Source of the DNA: Candidatus Rhodobacter oscarellae
GTDB taxonomy: Bacteria; Pseudomonadota; Alphaproteobacteria; Rhodobacterales; Rhodobacteraceae
Assembly (NCBI RefSeq): GCF_001078595.1
Contig: NZ_LFTY01000002.1
Location: 2,165,773 to 2,229,772, forward strand
Length of the DNA: 64,000 nucleotides
Direction: 5' to 3'
Part shown: positions 34,608 to 42,689 of the stretch, in pieces
How the letters are laid out: each line of letters begins with the position of its first letter
Numbering within the stretch: position 1 is the first letter of the stretch
Program-made: the position numbers and the translations under genes
The notes under the pieces: generated by a model
The model's input: only the letters and a program-made list of their open reading frames with translations
Databases searched by the model: none
What the model was told of the DNA's origin: nothing

Positions 34608-34961
34608 CTACGCGTTGAGCGCGTCCAAATAGGCCCGCACCGCCGTCTGCACGTGCCGAAACCGGTCGCCGCCCAGGTGCTTGCCGCCGTACCATCGGGT
34701 GACGACCACGATGTGGTCGGTGACGCCCTCGCGCTCTAGCATGCGCAGGATGACGTTGCCGGCCCCGCTCTCGCCGTCGTCGTTCTTGATCGGGCCGCTC
34801 TTGAGGATCAGCCCCCAGGAGTTATGCGTGGCCTTGGCGAATTTCTTTTGCCGCTTAAGCTCCTTGAGGAACGCCTTGGCCTCGGCCTCGGAGCCACAGG
34901 GCGCGCCGGAGACCGCGTATTTCGAGCCCCGGTCGGTAAGGATATTGTCGAGCGTCAGCAT
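34608..34961 (-). CDS. IMPACT/YigZ-family N-terminal domain protein
   Basis: A 117-residue protein matching the UPF0029/IMPACT fold: SKYAVSGAPCGSEAEAKAFL, KATHNSWG, DDGESGAGNVILRML and VVVTRWYGGKHLGGDRFRHV. Full-length YigZ has a second domain that is absent here, so this is the short form. Its 3' end overlaps the tail of the metallopeptidase gene by 11 bp in convergent orientation. In eukaryotes IMPACT modulates translation control; bacterial function is unclear. Confidence 0.85.
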   Translation of the reverse strand: MLTLDNILTDRGSKYAVSGAPCGSEAEAKAFLKELKRQKKFAKATHNSWGLILKSGPIKNDDGESGAGNVILRMLEREGVTDHIVVVTRWYGGKHLGGDRFRHVQTAVRAYLDALNA

Positions 34962-35083
34962 CTCTTCTCAGGCCGCGCCTTTAGGATCGGGACTCGTTAT
35001 AGGGGTGGCGGCGATCGCAGATATTGGCAAGTCCTTTTTGGGTCGCGCGTCCGCAAGACGACAAAGGCATGACGCTGCTGCGC

Positions 35084-35647
35084 CTAGCGGGCCGAGGGGC
35101 TAAACCTGACACGAAACACCAGGGCCTCGGTCGGCGCGCCGCCCAGCAAGAGCTCATCCGCGTCGCTCCAGGGCCGCAGGATGATCGACTTTCCGGCGAA
35201 TACCTGCTCTGGGCTGTCCTCGGCCAAGGGGAGGACAAAGATCGGGTCGGTTATGTCAGCCTCGTGCTTTGCGATGATCACCGCATAGTCCTTATCCGTA
35301 TTCAGCGCGATCAAATCGTCCATGGATTGAAAGAGATGCCCGCCAGAAAGCAGGTCCATGGCGGCGTCCCTGTCCGGCTGCACCGCAAGGAACCTTGGGT
35401 CGCTGTGAAGCGCTGCGCGGTGCGCCGCTGACGGCCAACTGGCGAAGCTACCGGTCTGCGGCGCGCCTGCCGCAAAATTCGTGGCGATCACGCCGAAGCC
35501 CGCGAGTATCGCAAGCCCGTGCTCGGCCATTGTGGGCGCCATGTAGGGGAAATACACGCCATACATCCAGTCCTGCTTGTCGGTCTTGACGGTGCCAAAG
35601 CCAAATTCGATGCGCGCGTCGGCTGTTAGGTTAAGCTCGGCGGTCAT
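35084..35647 (-). CDS. Hypothetical protein next to a SRPBCC protein
   Basis: A 187-residue soluble protein with a clear Shine-Dalgarno (AGGAG) before ATG 35647. No signal or membrane segment. It reads VKTDKQDWMYGVYFPYMAPTM, DPRFLAVQPDRDAAMDLLSGGH and a C-terminal ALVFRVRFSPSAR; the mix of Phe/Asp-rich segments suggests an alpha/beta fold of the dimeric alpha-beta barrel type, but I do not recognise the family. It is downstream of the SRPBCC gene on the same strand, both divergent from a LysR regulator. Confidence 0.7.
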   Translation of the reverse strand: MTAELNLTADARIEFGFGTVKTDKQDWMYGVYFPYMAPTMAEHGLAILAGFGVIATNFAAGAPQTGSFASWPSAAHRAALHSDPRFLAVQPDRDAAMDLLSGGHLFQSMDDLIALNTDKDYAVIIAKHEADITDPIFVLPLAEDSPEQVFAGKSIILRPWSDADELLLGGAPTEALVFRVRFSPSAR

Positions 35648-35722
35648 TGTTGCTCTCCTAAAGGATTTTGTCGTTGGGCGGGCCGGCGCATGGGTCTGCG
35701 CATGGCCAGCCGCATTGCCGGG

Positions 35723-36211
35723 TCAGGCATATGTCTTGAAGATCTCGGCGTAGTTGTCCTTGGTCACGATCCGGCCTGTTTCGGCGTAGACCTTCATGCC
35801 AAACAGATGCTTGCGCAGGTTCTTGGCCATCTGGCCGCGCATCATGAACTTCATGAAAGAGGGCGAGAAGGAATTGAACGAGGTCATCGTCAGTTCCGTC
35901 CTTTCCGGCCCGACCGCGCGGAGCGCGTAGATCGCCGCCATGTCCTTTACAAAGGGCAGGTTGTGTTTGACGACGTCAATTCTGAAGCTTTCGGACCCGC
36001 GCACTTCGGTGATTTCTTCATCCAGGAAGAGTTTCTCGCTGAAGGTGCAGTGACGCACCGCGTTCAGCGCGCCCTGCGTGCCGCCTTGCAGATAGGTGGA
36101 TGTCACCATCGTGGGGTTGTGGATATGGATGTCGCCGTATTGGTGAAACAGCACATCCCAAACGCGCTCCTTTGGGGCGTTGATGACGTCATGAAACTCT
36201 GTCCGGTTCAT
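35723..36211 (-). CDS. SRPBCC (polyketide cyclase/START-like) protein
   Basis: A 162-residue protein with the helix-grip layout: FHDVINAPKERVWDVLFHQYGDIHIHNP at the N-terminus, a strand-rich middle (RHCTFSEKLFLDEEITEV) and a long C-terminal helix (FMKFMMRGQMAKNLRKHLFGMKVYAETG). Such proteins bind or transform hydrophobic small molecules. It is transcribed away from the LysR regulator at 36343 across 131 bp, so it is a likely target of that regulator, together with the 35084 gene. Confidence 0.78.
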   Translation of the reverse strand: MNRTEFHDVINAPKERVWDVLFHQYGDIHIHNPTMVTSTYLQGGTQGALNAVRHCTFSEKLFLDEEITEVRGSESFRIDVVKHNLPFVKDMAAIYALRAVGPERTELTMTSFNSFSPSFMKFMMRGQMAKNLRKHLFGMKVYAETGRIVTKDNYAEIFKTYA

Positions 36212-36342
36212 TTTCGGTGCACCTTTCTTGGGTCCAACTCTTGCGGTGCTGCAGAGTTAGGCGCCCAGAGTTTGCATTGGAATTGCGGAATCTGGGGGGA
36301 TATGGTGCAGAAATCGTCCACCCTCTAACCAAAGGACGCGAC

Positions 36343-37233
36343 ATGGCCCAGCTCGATTGGAATGACATCAAGGTGTTCTTGGCGCTCTATCGGTGCCGCT
36401 CCATTCGCGCCGCCGCGGAAGAGCTGGGGATGAGCCATTCCACCGTGTCGCGCCACCTCACCGACCTGGAAACCAGCCTGGGCGCGGTGCTGTTCACCCG
36501 CTCGCGCGACGGCATGCTGGCGACGTCGATGTCCGAGCAGATCTTCGCGCGCGCAGAGAGGGTTGAGGGCGAAGTCTTCGATCTCCAGCGCGAGGCCAAC
36601 AGCCTGGATACGGCGCTGGTTGGTCAGGTGCGCGTGACCGCGCCGCCGCTCCTGTCGCAATACATGCTGATGCCGCATCTGGCCGCCTTCGCAGAGCAAT
36701 ATCCCGGCATTGAGATCTCGCTGAACTCGAGCTTTTCCATCGAGGATCTGATGAAGGGCGCGGCGGATGTCGCCTTTCGGTCTCAGTTCGATCCAAACGA
36801 GAATCTGGTGGGTCGACGGTTGCCCGATTTCGTCGACATGGCCTATGCCTCGCCCGATTACATTGCCCGGCATGCCTTCGAGAATGGCAAGACCGACGCG
36901 GTTTGGATTGGCCGGGGCTTGATCGACCCGAGCCATGGGTGGGTCAAGGAGGGCCCGTTTCCGGACGCGCCGGTCAAGCATCAAATTCCCGACATGCTGG
37001 ACCAGGCCGAGGCCGCCAAAGAGGGCCTGGGGATGGTTGTGCTCCCCTGCTTTTTCGCGGACGCGCTGGAGGGGCTGCAACGCATCCCCGGCGTGGGGGC
37101 AGTGTCCTCGCGGCCGGGCTGGGTCCTGACGCATCCCGACCTACGTTCGTCGGTGCGGGTCATGACCTTCGTGCGGTTCCTGGTGGCGGAAATGACAAAG
37201 CAAAAGGCCCAGATCCAGGGAGATATCCGCTGA
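36343..37233 (+). CDS. LysR-family transcriptional regulator
   Basis: A 296-residue LysR regulator. The winged helix-turn-helix is at residues 5-65 (FLALYRCRSIRAAAEELGMSHSTVSRHLTDLE), followed by the linker helix and a periplasmic-binding-like effector domain (VRVTAPPLLSQYML; GVGAVSSRPGWVLTHPDLR). ATG 36343 places the HTH at the normal distance. It is divergent from the SRPBCC and hypothetical genes, the standard arrangement for LysR control of neighbours. Effector unknown. Confidence 0.92.
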   Translation: MAQLDWNDIKVFLALYRCRSIRAAAEELGMSHSTVSRHLTDLETSLGAVLFTRSRDGMLATSMSEQIFARAERVEGEVFDLQREANSLDTALVGQVRVTAPPLLSQYMLMPHLAAFAEQYPGIEISLNSSFSIEDLMKGAADVAFRSQFDPNENLVGRRLPDFVDMAYASPDYIARHAFENGKTDAVWIGRGLIDPSHGWVKEGPFPDAPVKHQIPDMLDQAEAAKEGLGMVVLPCFFADALEGLQRIPGVGAVSSRPGWVLTHPDLRSSVRVMTFVRFLVAEMTKQKAQIQGDIR

Positions 37234-37257
37234 TCCCCTGGGGTCGCTTAGGTGTCG

Positions 37258-37974
37258 TCAAAACCAGGTGGTGCGCTTCTGAGAGGTCTTTTTGCGCTCA
37301 AAGCTGGGGTCGCGCAGCCGCTCCCAGAGCGGCAGCCCCGTCCACATCTCGACCTCGCGGGTGGAGACCAGGAAGTCCTTTAGCGGCTTGTCCGAACCCT
37401 CGTTGGGCAGCATGAAGGACCATAGATCCATCTTGCCCTTCACGCTCTCGGCCAGGATGGACTTGAAGAAGCCATGCGGCACCACCACTTGGCCCTCGCC
37501 CGTCTTGCCGATCACCTTGATCTGCTCGCCGACCTTAAAATAGGGGCCCGACATGGCGTAGACCTCGACATATTTCTCGGACAAGTCGCGCACATGCCCC
37601 TCTAGGATGCGCCAGATCTGGCGGTTAAACTTCGGCGCCTGCGGGGCCATGTTGGACAGAAGGAACGTCTCGGAGTTCTTCAACTCGGTCGAGCGATGGT
37701 CGGCGCTGGGCACCAGATGCCCGCGGTCGAAACCCGAGCCCTTGTAGTCATCAAGCTCTGATTGGAACTGGTCGGGGATGCGCAGATCGGCGCGAAACGT
37801 GTCCTCGCGGTCCACATTGGCCACCTGGTTGGCCGGGTTGATCAGCTGCAGCGACCAGCGCGGCTGGCGGAAGAGGTAGGAATAACCGATCACGTATTCG
37901 CGGTTGAACAAGAGCTGATCGGCGGGGGGCGTCCCATAGCGGGTCTCGGGGCGAAGGCTTGGGATTTCAATCAT
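37258..37974 (-). CDS. DNA/RNA non-specific endonuclease (NucA type)
   Basis: A 238-residue beta-beta-alpha-metal nuclease. The active-site motif is DRGHLVPSADH with the general-base His, and the metal-ligand Asn lies in FLLSNMAPQAPKFNRQIW. No obvious signal peptide is seen at the start MIEIPSLRP, unusual since most relatives are secreted or mitochondrial; a cytoplasmic role or a missed upstream start is possible. Convergent with the LysR gene; palindromic repeat copy C lies upstream. Confidence 0.88.
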   Translation of the reverse strand: MIEIPSLRPETRYGTPPADQLLFNREYVIGYSYLFRQPRWSLQLINPANQVANVDREDTFRADLRIPDQFQSELDDYKGSGFDRGHLVPSADHRSTELKNSETFLLSNMAPQAPKFNRQIWRILEGHVRDLSEKYVEVYAMSGPYFKVGEQIKVIGKTGEGQVVVPHGFFKSILAESVKGKMDLWSFMLPNEGSDKPLKDFLVSTREVEMWTGLPLWERLRDPSFERKKTSQKRTTWF

Positions 37975-38115
37975 GGCGTGGGTCCTAAATGCATCTCTCT
38001 ACTGGCGACCCTAACCCCTGTGATGGCAAAAATCACTTATCGATTCGCGCTAAGCAAGTTGTGTGTGAAGGTGCGCGACCAGCTGATACCGGCCCCCTGC
38101 CGAGCTTGGCGCGAC

Positions 38116-38257
38116 GCAATTTTCTTGCAAGAAAATTGCGAAACTCTTGCAAGAGTTTCTTCCGTGCGACCCGATGTGATCCCTTAATCACACCCCCTTG
38201 CCGCTTGCGGGCCCACTTTCCTTGGAAGGAAAGTTCAAATCTCTTGCAAGAGATTTG
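38116..38257 (-). repeat. Four-palindrome intergenic element, copy C (inverted)
   Basis: Same four palindromes in reverse order: 38116-38139 (core TTCTTGCAAGAA), 38140-38159 (CTCTTGCAAGAG), a 55-nt spacer, 38215-38234 (CCTTGGAAGG) and 38236-38257 (CTCTTGCAAGAG). The spacer again keeps TGATCCCT, the complement of the AGGGATCA block of copy B. It lies between the end of rpoH and the start of the nuclease gene, both on the minus strand. Confidence 0.9.
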
Positions 38258-38310
38258 ATGCGCCCAGAATGCGCTCCGGGCCAGAACAGCCGCCATACCG
38301 CGTGCCAAAA

Positions 38311-38345
38311 TCTAAAAGACCCCCGCGAGGGACACCGCGGGGGTC
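38311..38345 (-). terminator. Rho-independent terminator of rpoH
   Basis: GACCCCCGCG (38319-38328) pairs with CGCGGGGGTC (38336-38345) around a 7-nt loop. Read on the minus strand the stem is followed by TTTTAGATTTT. It starts 50 bp after the rpoH stop. Confidence 0.88.
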
Positions 38346-38394
38346 TTCAGAATGGGCCACCTATGAAAACGGCGGCCCGGGGGAATTATTTGCG

Positions 38395-39294
38395 CTAGGC
38401 GCGGGCCAGCATGCCCTTGGAACGCGCCAAGTCCTGCATCTTCTTTTGCAGCTTTTCGAACGCGCGCACCTCGATCTGGCGGATGCGCTCGCGGCTGACG
38501 TCGTATTGGCCGCTGAGGTCCTCCAAGGTCACGGGGTTCTCCTGCAGGCGGCGCTGTGTGAGGATGTCCTGCTCGCGCTCGTTGAGCACGCTGAACGCCT
38601 CGGCCATAAGCGCGCGGCGCGCCTCAAGTTCGTCATTGGCCTCGTATGCGGCGGCCTGGTCGGCGTCTTCGTCCTCAAGCCAGTCCTGCCACTCGGCCGA
38701 GCTGTCGCCATCCGCGCCGCCGACCATCGCGTTCAGCGAGGCGTCGCCGCCGGACATGCGCCGGTTCATCGAGATCACCTCGGCCTCGGTCACGCCCAGA
38801 TCGGTGGCGATCTTCTTGACCTTATCGGGGTGCAGGTCGCCATCTTCCAGCGCGCCGATGCGGGCCTTGGCCTTGCGCAGGTTGAAGAACAGCTTCTTTT
38901 GCGCCGAGGTCGTGCCCAGTTTCACCAGCGACCAGGACCGCAGGATGTATTCCTGGATCGAGGCGCGGATCCACCACATGGCATAGGTCGCCAGGCGAAA
39001 GCCCTTCTCGGGGTCGAACCGCTTCACGGCCTGCATCAGGCCGACATTCGCCTCAGAGATCACCTCGGCCTGGGGCAGGCCATAGCCGCGGTAGCCCATG
39101 GCGATCTTGGCCGCCAAACGCAGGTGGCTGGTGACCAGCTTATGCGCCGAGCCGCTGTCTTCGCGCTCGACCCAGGCCTTGGCCAACATATACTCTTCCT
39201 CTGGCTCCAGCATCGGGAACCGCCGGATCTCCTGGAGGTAGCGGTTCAAACCCCCTTCGGGAGTCGGTGCAGGCAGGTTCGCGTAATTGCTCAT
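38395..39294 (-). CDS. rpoH: RNA polymerase sigma-32 factor RpoH
   Basis: A 299-residue heat-shock sigma factor. Region 2 is complete (HKLVTSHLRLAAKIAMGYRGYG; EKGFRLATYAMWWIRASIQEYI), followed by the RpoH box, here QKKLFFNLRKAK, and region 4 with TLEDLSGQYDVSRERIRQIEVRAFEKLQ. It directs transcription of chaperone and protease genes. Alphaproteobacteria often have more than one RpoH; this could be either. ATG 39294 is preceded by AGAAAGGGAC. A strong terminator follows. Confidence 0.96.
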   Translation of the reverse strand: MSNYANLPAPTPEGGLNRYLQEIRRFPMLEPEEEYMLAKAWVEREDSGSAHKLVTSHLRLAAKIAMGYRGYGLPQAEVISEANVGLMQAVKRFDPEKGFRLATYAMWWIRASIQEYILRSWSLVKLGTTSAQKKLFFNLRKAKARIGALEDGDLHPDKVKKIATDLGVTEAEVISMNRRMSGGDASLNAMVGGADGDSSAEWQDWLEDEDADQAAAYEANDELEARRALMAEAFSVLNEREQDILTQRRLQENPVTLEDLSGQYDVSRERIRQIEVRAFEKLQKKMQDLARSKGMLARA

Positions 39295-39634
39295 TTTGTC
39301 CCTTTCTGTGGCCCAATGTTTAGGCCCTTAACATCCATCTATGTACTGCACTGGCACTCTTCAAGATGTGCCATTCGTGTTTCGCAAGGGTCGTGGTCGT
39401 CTTTTCTAATACGAAACATGGGGGCAATTCCGTCGGCGCTCCAGGCACGGGTCTGTGAATTCACGCGCAGTTGAGACATTGCGAGCCGCAACAGAGCCCA
39501 GGTTTTGCCAATGGAATGAGAGGTTTGGACGCAATAGGTTGAAGGTTGGTAAAGCTGGCGTGCGCGGAATGTTTCAGTGCGATTGTGTGGAATGTTTCAT
39601 CCTTATCCCGAAAATTGCGCAGAAACGCACACAA
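39295..39634. other. 340-bp gap upstream of rpoH
   Basis: Between the rpoH start and the 3' end of rluD, both on the minus strand. It must hold the rpoH promoter and 5' leader. The half nearest rpoH is lower in G+C than its surroundings. No gene, tRNA or clear hairpin was seen. Confidence 0.5.
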
Positions 39635-40651
39635 CTAGGGTCCGAAACGCGCCAAGAGCCCCGCCATATCCGCCGGGAGCGCCGCCTCGAAAGACAACGC
39701 ATCGCCGCTCACCGGATGCGCAAACCCCAGGGACTGCGCGTGCAGCGCCTGCCGGGGGAAGGATCGCGCGGCCTCGGCCGCGTCGTGCCCCAACGCCTTC
39801 TCGCTAAGCTTGCGCCGCCCGCCATAGACCGGGTCGCCGACCAGCCCGTGCCCGATATGCGCCATATGCACCCGGATCTGATGCGTGCGGCCCGTTTCAA
39901 GCCGGCATTCCACCAGTGCCACGGCGTCCTGGAACCGCTCCAGCACCCGCGCCCGCGTCACCGCGTGGCGCCCGCCGCTCCAGGTCACGGCCTGCTTCTG
40001 GCGGTCGGTCTTGTGGCGCGCGAGCTGCGTTGTGATTTTGACGACCCCGCCCGGCTCAAAGCCGACGCCGCGCACCCCGCGCAGCCGGGGCTCTCCGACA
40101 TCCGGCACGCCATAGCACAGTGCCAGGTACCTCCGCGCGGCGGTGTGCGCCTCAAACTGCGCGGCAAGCCCCTGATGTGCAGCGTCGGTCTTGGCCACCA
40201 CCAAAAGCCCGCTGGTGTCCTTGTCGATGCGATGCACAATCCCTGGGCGTTTCGCGCCGCCCACCCCCGAGAGGCTCTCGCCGCAGTGATGCAAGAGCGC
40301 GTTCACCAGGGTGCCAGAGGGCGTGCCCGGCGCGGGATGCACCACCATTCCGGCGGGTTTGTTGACCACGATCAGGGCGTCGTCCTCGAAAACCACGTCC
40401 AGCGGGATGTCCTCGGGGCGCATATGCGTCTCGACCGCCTCTGGCAGCAGCAGCTCGTAGACATCGCCCTCGCGCGGCGCGTGGCGCGCGCCGACAGCAT
40501 CGCCATTCGCCAGAACGGCCCCGCCCTCTAAGAGGCGCGAAATTTGCGTCCGGCTGAGATGCGCCTCGGCTGGCACATCCCGGGCCAATGCCTTATCCAA
40601 GCGCGGCGGCGGCGTGGGTCCGATCGTAACTGTCAGGCGGGAGGCGGACAT
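39635..40651 (-). CDS. rluD: RluA-family 23S rRNA pseudouridine synthase (RluD-like)
   Basis: A 338-residue enzyme with an N-terminal S4 domain (RLDKALARDVP; LSRTQISRLLEGGAVLANG) and the RluA catalytic core. The active-site motif is VHRIDKDTSGLLVVAK (Ile in place of the usual Leu, catalytic Asp kept), then GRTHQIRVHMAHIGHGLVGDPVYGG. The S4 domain and length favour RluD, which modifies helix 69, over RluC. The start codon overlaps that of the divergent small gene by two bases, an unusual arrangement. Confidence 0.87.
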   Translation of the reverse strand: MSASRLTVTIGPTPPPRLDKALARDVPAEAHLSRTQISRLLEGGAVLANGDAVGARHAPREGDVYELLLPEAVETHMRPEDIPLDVVFEDDALIVVNKPAGMVVHPAPGTPSGTLVNALLHHCGESLSGVGGAKRPGIVHRIDKDTSGLLVVAKTDAAHQGLAAQFEAHTAARRYLALCYGVPDVGEPRLRGVRGVGFEPGGVVKITTQLARHKTDRQKQAVTWSGGRHAVTRARVLERFQDAVALVECRLETGRTHQIRVHMAHIGHGLVGDPVYGGRRKLSEKALGHDAAEAARSFPRQALHAQSLGFAHPVSGDALSFEAALPADMAGLLARFGP

Positions 40652-40952
40652 GGACGAAGCTCCAGAGGGCGACTTGGGATCACTGCGTTTCTTGCGGGCG
40701 CTGGTGACCACGCTGATGTTGGTCATGATCGTCGGCTTCATAGTGCTGATCGGGTTTCTTGTCACCCGCTTCCCATCCGGCCCGGATCTTAGCTTGCCAG
40801 AGGAGATCGCGCTGCCCGACGGCGCGCGCGCGGTGGCCTTCACGCAGGCCGAGAGCTGGTATGCGGTGGTGACGGCGCAGGACCGTATTCTCATCTACGA
40901 CCGAGCCACGGGCGCCTTAACGCAAACAATCGCGATAGAATCCGCGGACTAG
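40650..40952 (+). CDS. DUF6476-like single-pass membrane protein
   Basis: A 100-residue protein with one TM helix (ALVTTLMLVMIVGFIVLIGFLV, about 16-37) after an acidic N-terminus and a small outer domain (LPEEIALPDGARAVAFTQAESW; RILIYDRATGALTQTI). It matches small proteins encoded next to rluD in Rhodobacteraceae. ATG 40650 overlaps the divergent rluD start. The stop lies in the loop of a 9-bp hairpin (40940-40968). Function unknown. Confidence 0.78.
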   Translation: MDEAPEGDLGSLRFLRALVTTLMLVMIVGFIVLIGFLVTRFPSGPDLSLPEEIALPDGARAVAFTQAESWYAVVTAQDRILIYDRATGALTQTIAIESAD

Positions 40953-40968
40953 GGCCAACTCCGCGGAT
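40940..40968 (+). terminator. Hairpin over the stop codon of the DUF6476-like gene
   Basis: ATCCGCGGA at 40940-40948 pairs with TCCGCGGAT at 40960-40968 around an 11-nt loop that contains the TAG. There is no T-run after it, so it may be a weak terminator or a 3'-end stabiliser. Confidence 0.35.
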
Positions 40969-41066
40969 CATTAACCAAACGGTAAGCATTAAGTCGAATT
41001 TATCTTATTCTCATCTTTTTTGTTTCATCTTTTAAGAATCTAAGGCACTCACCGAAATCGTAGCCA

Positions 41067-41348
41067 GTGTTTGAGTTCAGAATGTTAACCGCGACTTGCG
41101 AATCGAATATGGCCGACACCACACCTGTGCGAAATAAGCTCCCCAAAATCAAAGAAGCCAGCGCGCCAACCGCCCGCTTTGCGCTTCGCTGCCCATGCAC
41201 CGCTCTGGTGCGCCGACTTGCTGCCATGTGGAACACCGGACGCAACGTGCCGATGCAAAGGGATTTCTCTCCTTTTGACCGCACGATCATCTGTATCGGC
41301 CTCGGCACCGCGACGCTGATAGGCCTTTGCTACTTCGACTTGATCTAA
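41067..41348 (+). CDS. Possible small membrane-tail protein
   Basis: An open frame of 93 codons; MADTTPVRNKLPK at 41109 would give 79 residues. It has basic segments (ALVRRLAAMW) and a C-terminal hydrophobic helix (TIICIGLGTATLIGLCYFDLI) ending the protein, as in tail-anchored proteins. No strong ribosome-binding site is seen at either start. It occupies the 416-bp gap between the DUF6476-like gene and phaR and does not match a family I know. Confidence 0.4.
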   Translation: MFEFRMLTATCESNMADTTPVRNKLPKIKEASAPTARFALRCPCTALVRRLAAMWNTGRNVPMQRDFSPFDRTIICIGLGTATLIGLCYFDLI

Positions 41349-41368
41349 GCCGCGCGACGCCCCCGGCG

Positions 41369-41920
41369 CTAACCGCCGAGCTTGGAGAGCTTTGACTGCA
41401 GGTCGGCCAACTGGGCTTTGATCTCGTCCAAGTCATCGCCCTTCTCGCCAGCGCCGCCCTCTTGGGCGGGCATCGTTCCGCCGCCTGGCGTCCAGCCACT
41501 GGTCATGGCCTTCATAAAGGCCTCTTGCTGCGCTTTCATCGCCTCAAAGCCCGGCATCGCCGACAGCGGGTTCGAGAAGTTCTCCATCATCTTGGACTGC
41601 CCGTCGCGCAGCATCTCAAAGCTCTGGGACAGGAATTGCGGCACCACCGACTGCATCTCGGTCGTGTAGCTGCGGACCAGGTCGGTCAGCACATTTGTCG
41701 GCAGCACGTTATCGCCCTGGCTCTCGTGGTCGGCGATGATCTGCAGCAGGTATTGCCGCGTCAGGTCGTCGCCCGATTTGAGGTCCACGATCTTCACGTC
41801 CCGCCCGGTGCGAATGAACTTCGCGATCTCGTCGAGCGTGACGTAATCACTTGTCTCGGTGTTGTAGAGCCGCCGGCTGGCATAGCGCTTGATCAGAAGC
41901 GGCGCGTCATTTTCGGCCAT
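41369..41920 (-). CDS. phaR: Polyhydroxyalkanoate synthesis repressor PhaR
   Basis: A 183-residue PHB/PHA-responsive repressor. The DNA-binding N-terminus is typical (LLIKRYASRRLYNTETSDYVTLDEIAKFIRTGRDVKIVD), followed by TRQYLLQIIADHE and a helical PHB-accumulation domain (FLSQSFEMLRDGQSKMMENF). It represses phasin and itself until polymer appears. Two kinds of evidence for self-control are present: a perfect palindrome with TGCTGCGCAGCA upstream at 41988, and related sites before the phasin gene. The C-terminus is a short coiled coil (IKAQLADLQSKLSKL). Confidence 0.95.
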   Translation of the reverse strand: MAENDAPLLIKRYASRRLYNTETSDYVTLDEIAKFIRTGRDVKIVDLKSGDDLTRQYLLQIIADHESQGDNVLPTNVLTDLVRSYTTEMQSVVPQFLSQSFEMLRDGQSKMMENFSNPLSAMPGFEAMKAQQEAFMKAMTSGWTPGGGTMPAQEGGAGEKGDDLDEIKAQLADLQSKLSKLGG

Positions 41921-41987
41921 GGAGCTATCTCCTTATTTTGCTCTTGCAGCGAGCTTACTGCGATGCGGCACGAAGTAAAGCCCGCGA

Positions 41988-42005
41988 AAATGCTGCGCAG
42001 CATTT
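41988..42005. promoter_or_regulatory. Probable PhaR operator upstream of phaR
   Basis: AAATGCTGCGCAGCATTT is a perfect 18-bp palindrome 68-85 bp upstream of the phaR start. PhaR of Paracoccus is known to bind TGC-rich dyads of the CTGC-N-GCAG kind, and related dyads precede the phasin gene here. Confidence 0.7.
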
Positions 42006-42109
42006 CTGCTGGGGTCAGGCAAGTGCGATCCGGCGCGAAGACGGCTTTGGGCATGCGAAGGGAGTTTGGGCGCAAGTGCGCCACGGCACATCGCATTGCC
42101 TGCCCCCCA

Positions 42110-42140
42110 AAAAATAAAAGGGCGGGTATGAAACCCGCCC
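42110..42140 (-). terminator. Rho-independent terminator of the phasin gene
   Basis: GGGCGGGT at 42120-42127 pairs with ACCCGCCC at 42133-42140 around a 5-nt loop. On the minus strand the stem is followed by CTTTTATTTTTTGG, a good T-run. It lies 57 bp after the phasin stop. Confidence 0.85.
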
Positions 42141-42196
42141 CAGTAGGTCAGATCGGCAGGGAGGAGGGAGCCGGATCTGAGAACTTTTTTTGTGCC

Positions 42197-42649
42197 TTAC
42201 TTGGCAGCGGTCGCTTTCTTAGCGGCAGAAGTCACTTCAGCGGTGGCTTTCTTGACAGCAGCCGAGGCGTCCTCGGAGATGTCTTTGCCCGCGGCCATCA
42301 TCAGCTCGACGGTTTCCATCTGCACTTTCTTGGCGATCTCAGCGAAAGCAGCCATGGATTCGGCGGTCATCTCTGCCTGTGCCGAAGCGAAATCGGTCAT
42401 GGCTTTGGTGTAGTCAGCCGGGTCTGCTTTAACGGCGGTCACGTCGCCGACTTTGCCGAGGGTCTCTTTGGTCCACTTGGTCGAAATCTCGGTGGATTTC
42501 TCGGCGGCGTCCAAAGCAACTTTCGACAGCTTCTCGCCCAAGGTGGCTTGGGTCTTGAAGGCGTCCTGCATGGACGTCATGTCTACCGGGAACGCACCCA
42601 GCATGTCTTTCATGATCTTCGAGTAATCTTGTGTCTTGGCTGCGGGCAT
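42197..42649 (-). CDS. phaP: Phasin (PHA granule-associated protein)
   Basis: A 150-residue amphipathic helical protein of the phasin_2 type (YSKIMKDMLGAFPVDMTSMQDAF; EKSTEISTKWTKETLGKV; ALA/LYS-rich tail AEVTSAAKKATAAK). It coats polyhydroxyalkanoate granules. ATG 42649 has a strong Shine-Dalgarno (GGAGAG). The short Ala-Lys C-terminus is like that of histone-like PHA proteins and may contact DNA or granule surface. It is followed by a terminator and then phaR, and preceded by TGC-rich palindromes expected to bind PhaR. The PHA synthase is not in this window. Confidence 0.92.
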   Translation of the reverse strand: MPAAKTQDYSKIMKDMLGAFPVDMTSMQDAFKTQATLGEKLSKVALDAAEKSTEISTKWTKETLGKVGDVTAVKADPADYTKAMTDFASAQAEMTAESMAAFAEIAKKVQMETVELMMAAGKDISEDASAAVKKATAEVTSAAKKATAAK

Positions 42650-42689
42650 TGTCTTCTCTCCAAATATGCGCGGTGGGGTGCGCTGTTCT

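Larger units (their letters stand above)
32778..34618 (+). pseudogene. HEIGH zinc metallopeptidase gene split by an IS630 element
   Basis: The 5' part starts at ATG 32778 (residues MSRFFPVTRLLRGTASGD on) and is cut after codon 41 at a TA (32899-32900). The 3' part resumes after the second TA (33954-33955). Joining the two at one TA restores an uninterrupted 261-codon frame, ...SELL then EHLSSEAWKKKPVG..., to the stop at 34618. The 3' part holds HEIGH (HExxH) and a downstream EKEADAYA, the pattern of a gluzincin-like zinc protease, plus hydrophobic stretches that may be membrane-associated. Base composition is less G/C-rich than neighbours. The 5' fragment alone could give 56 residues. Confidence 0.85.
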
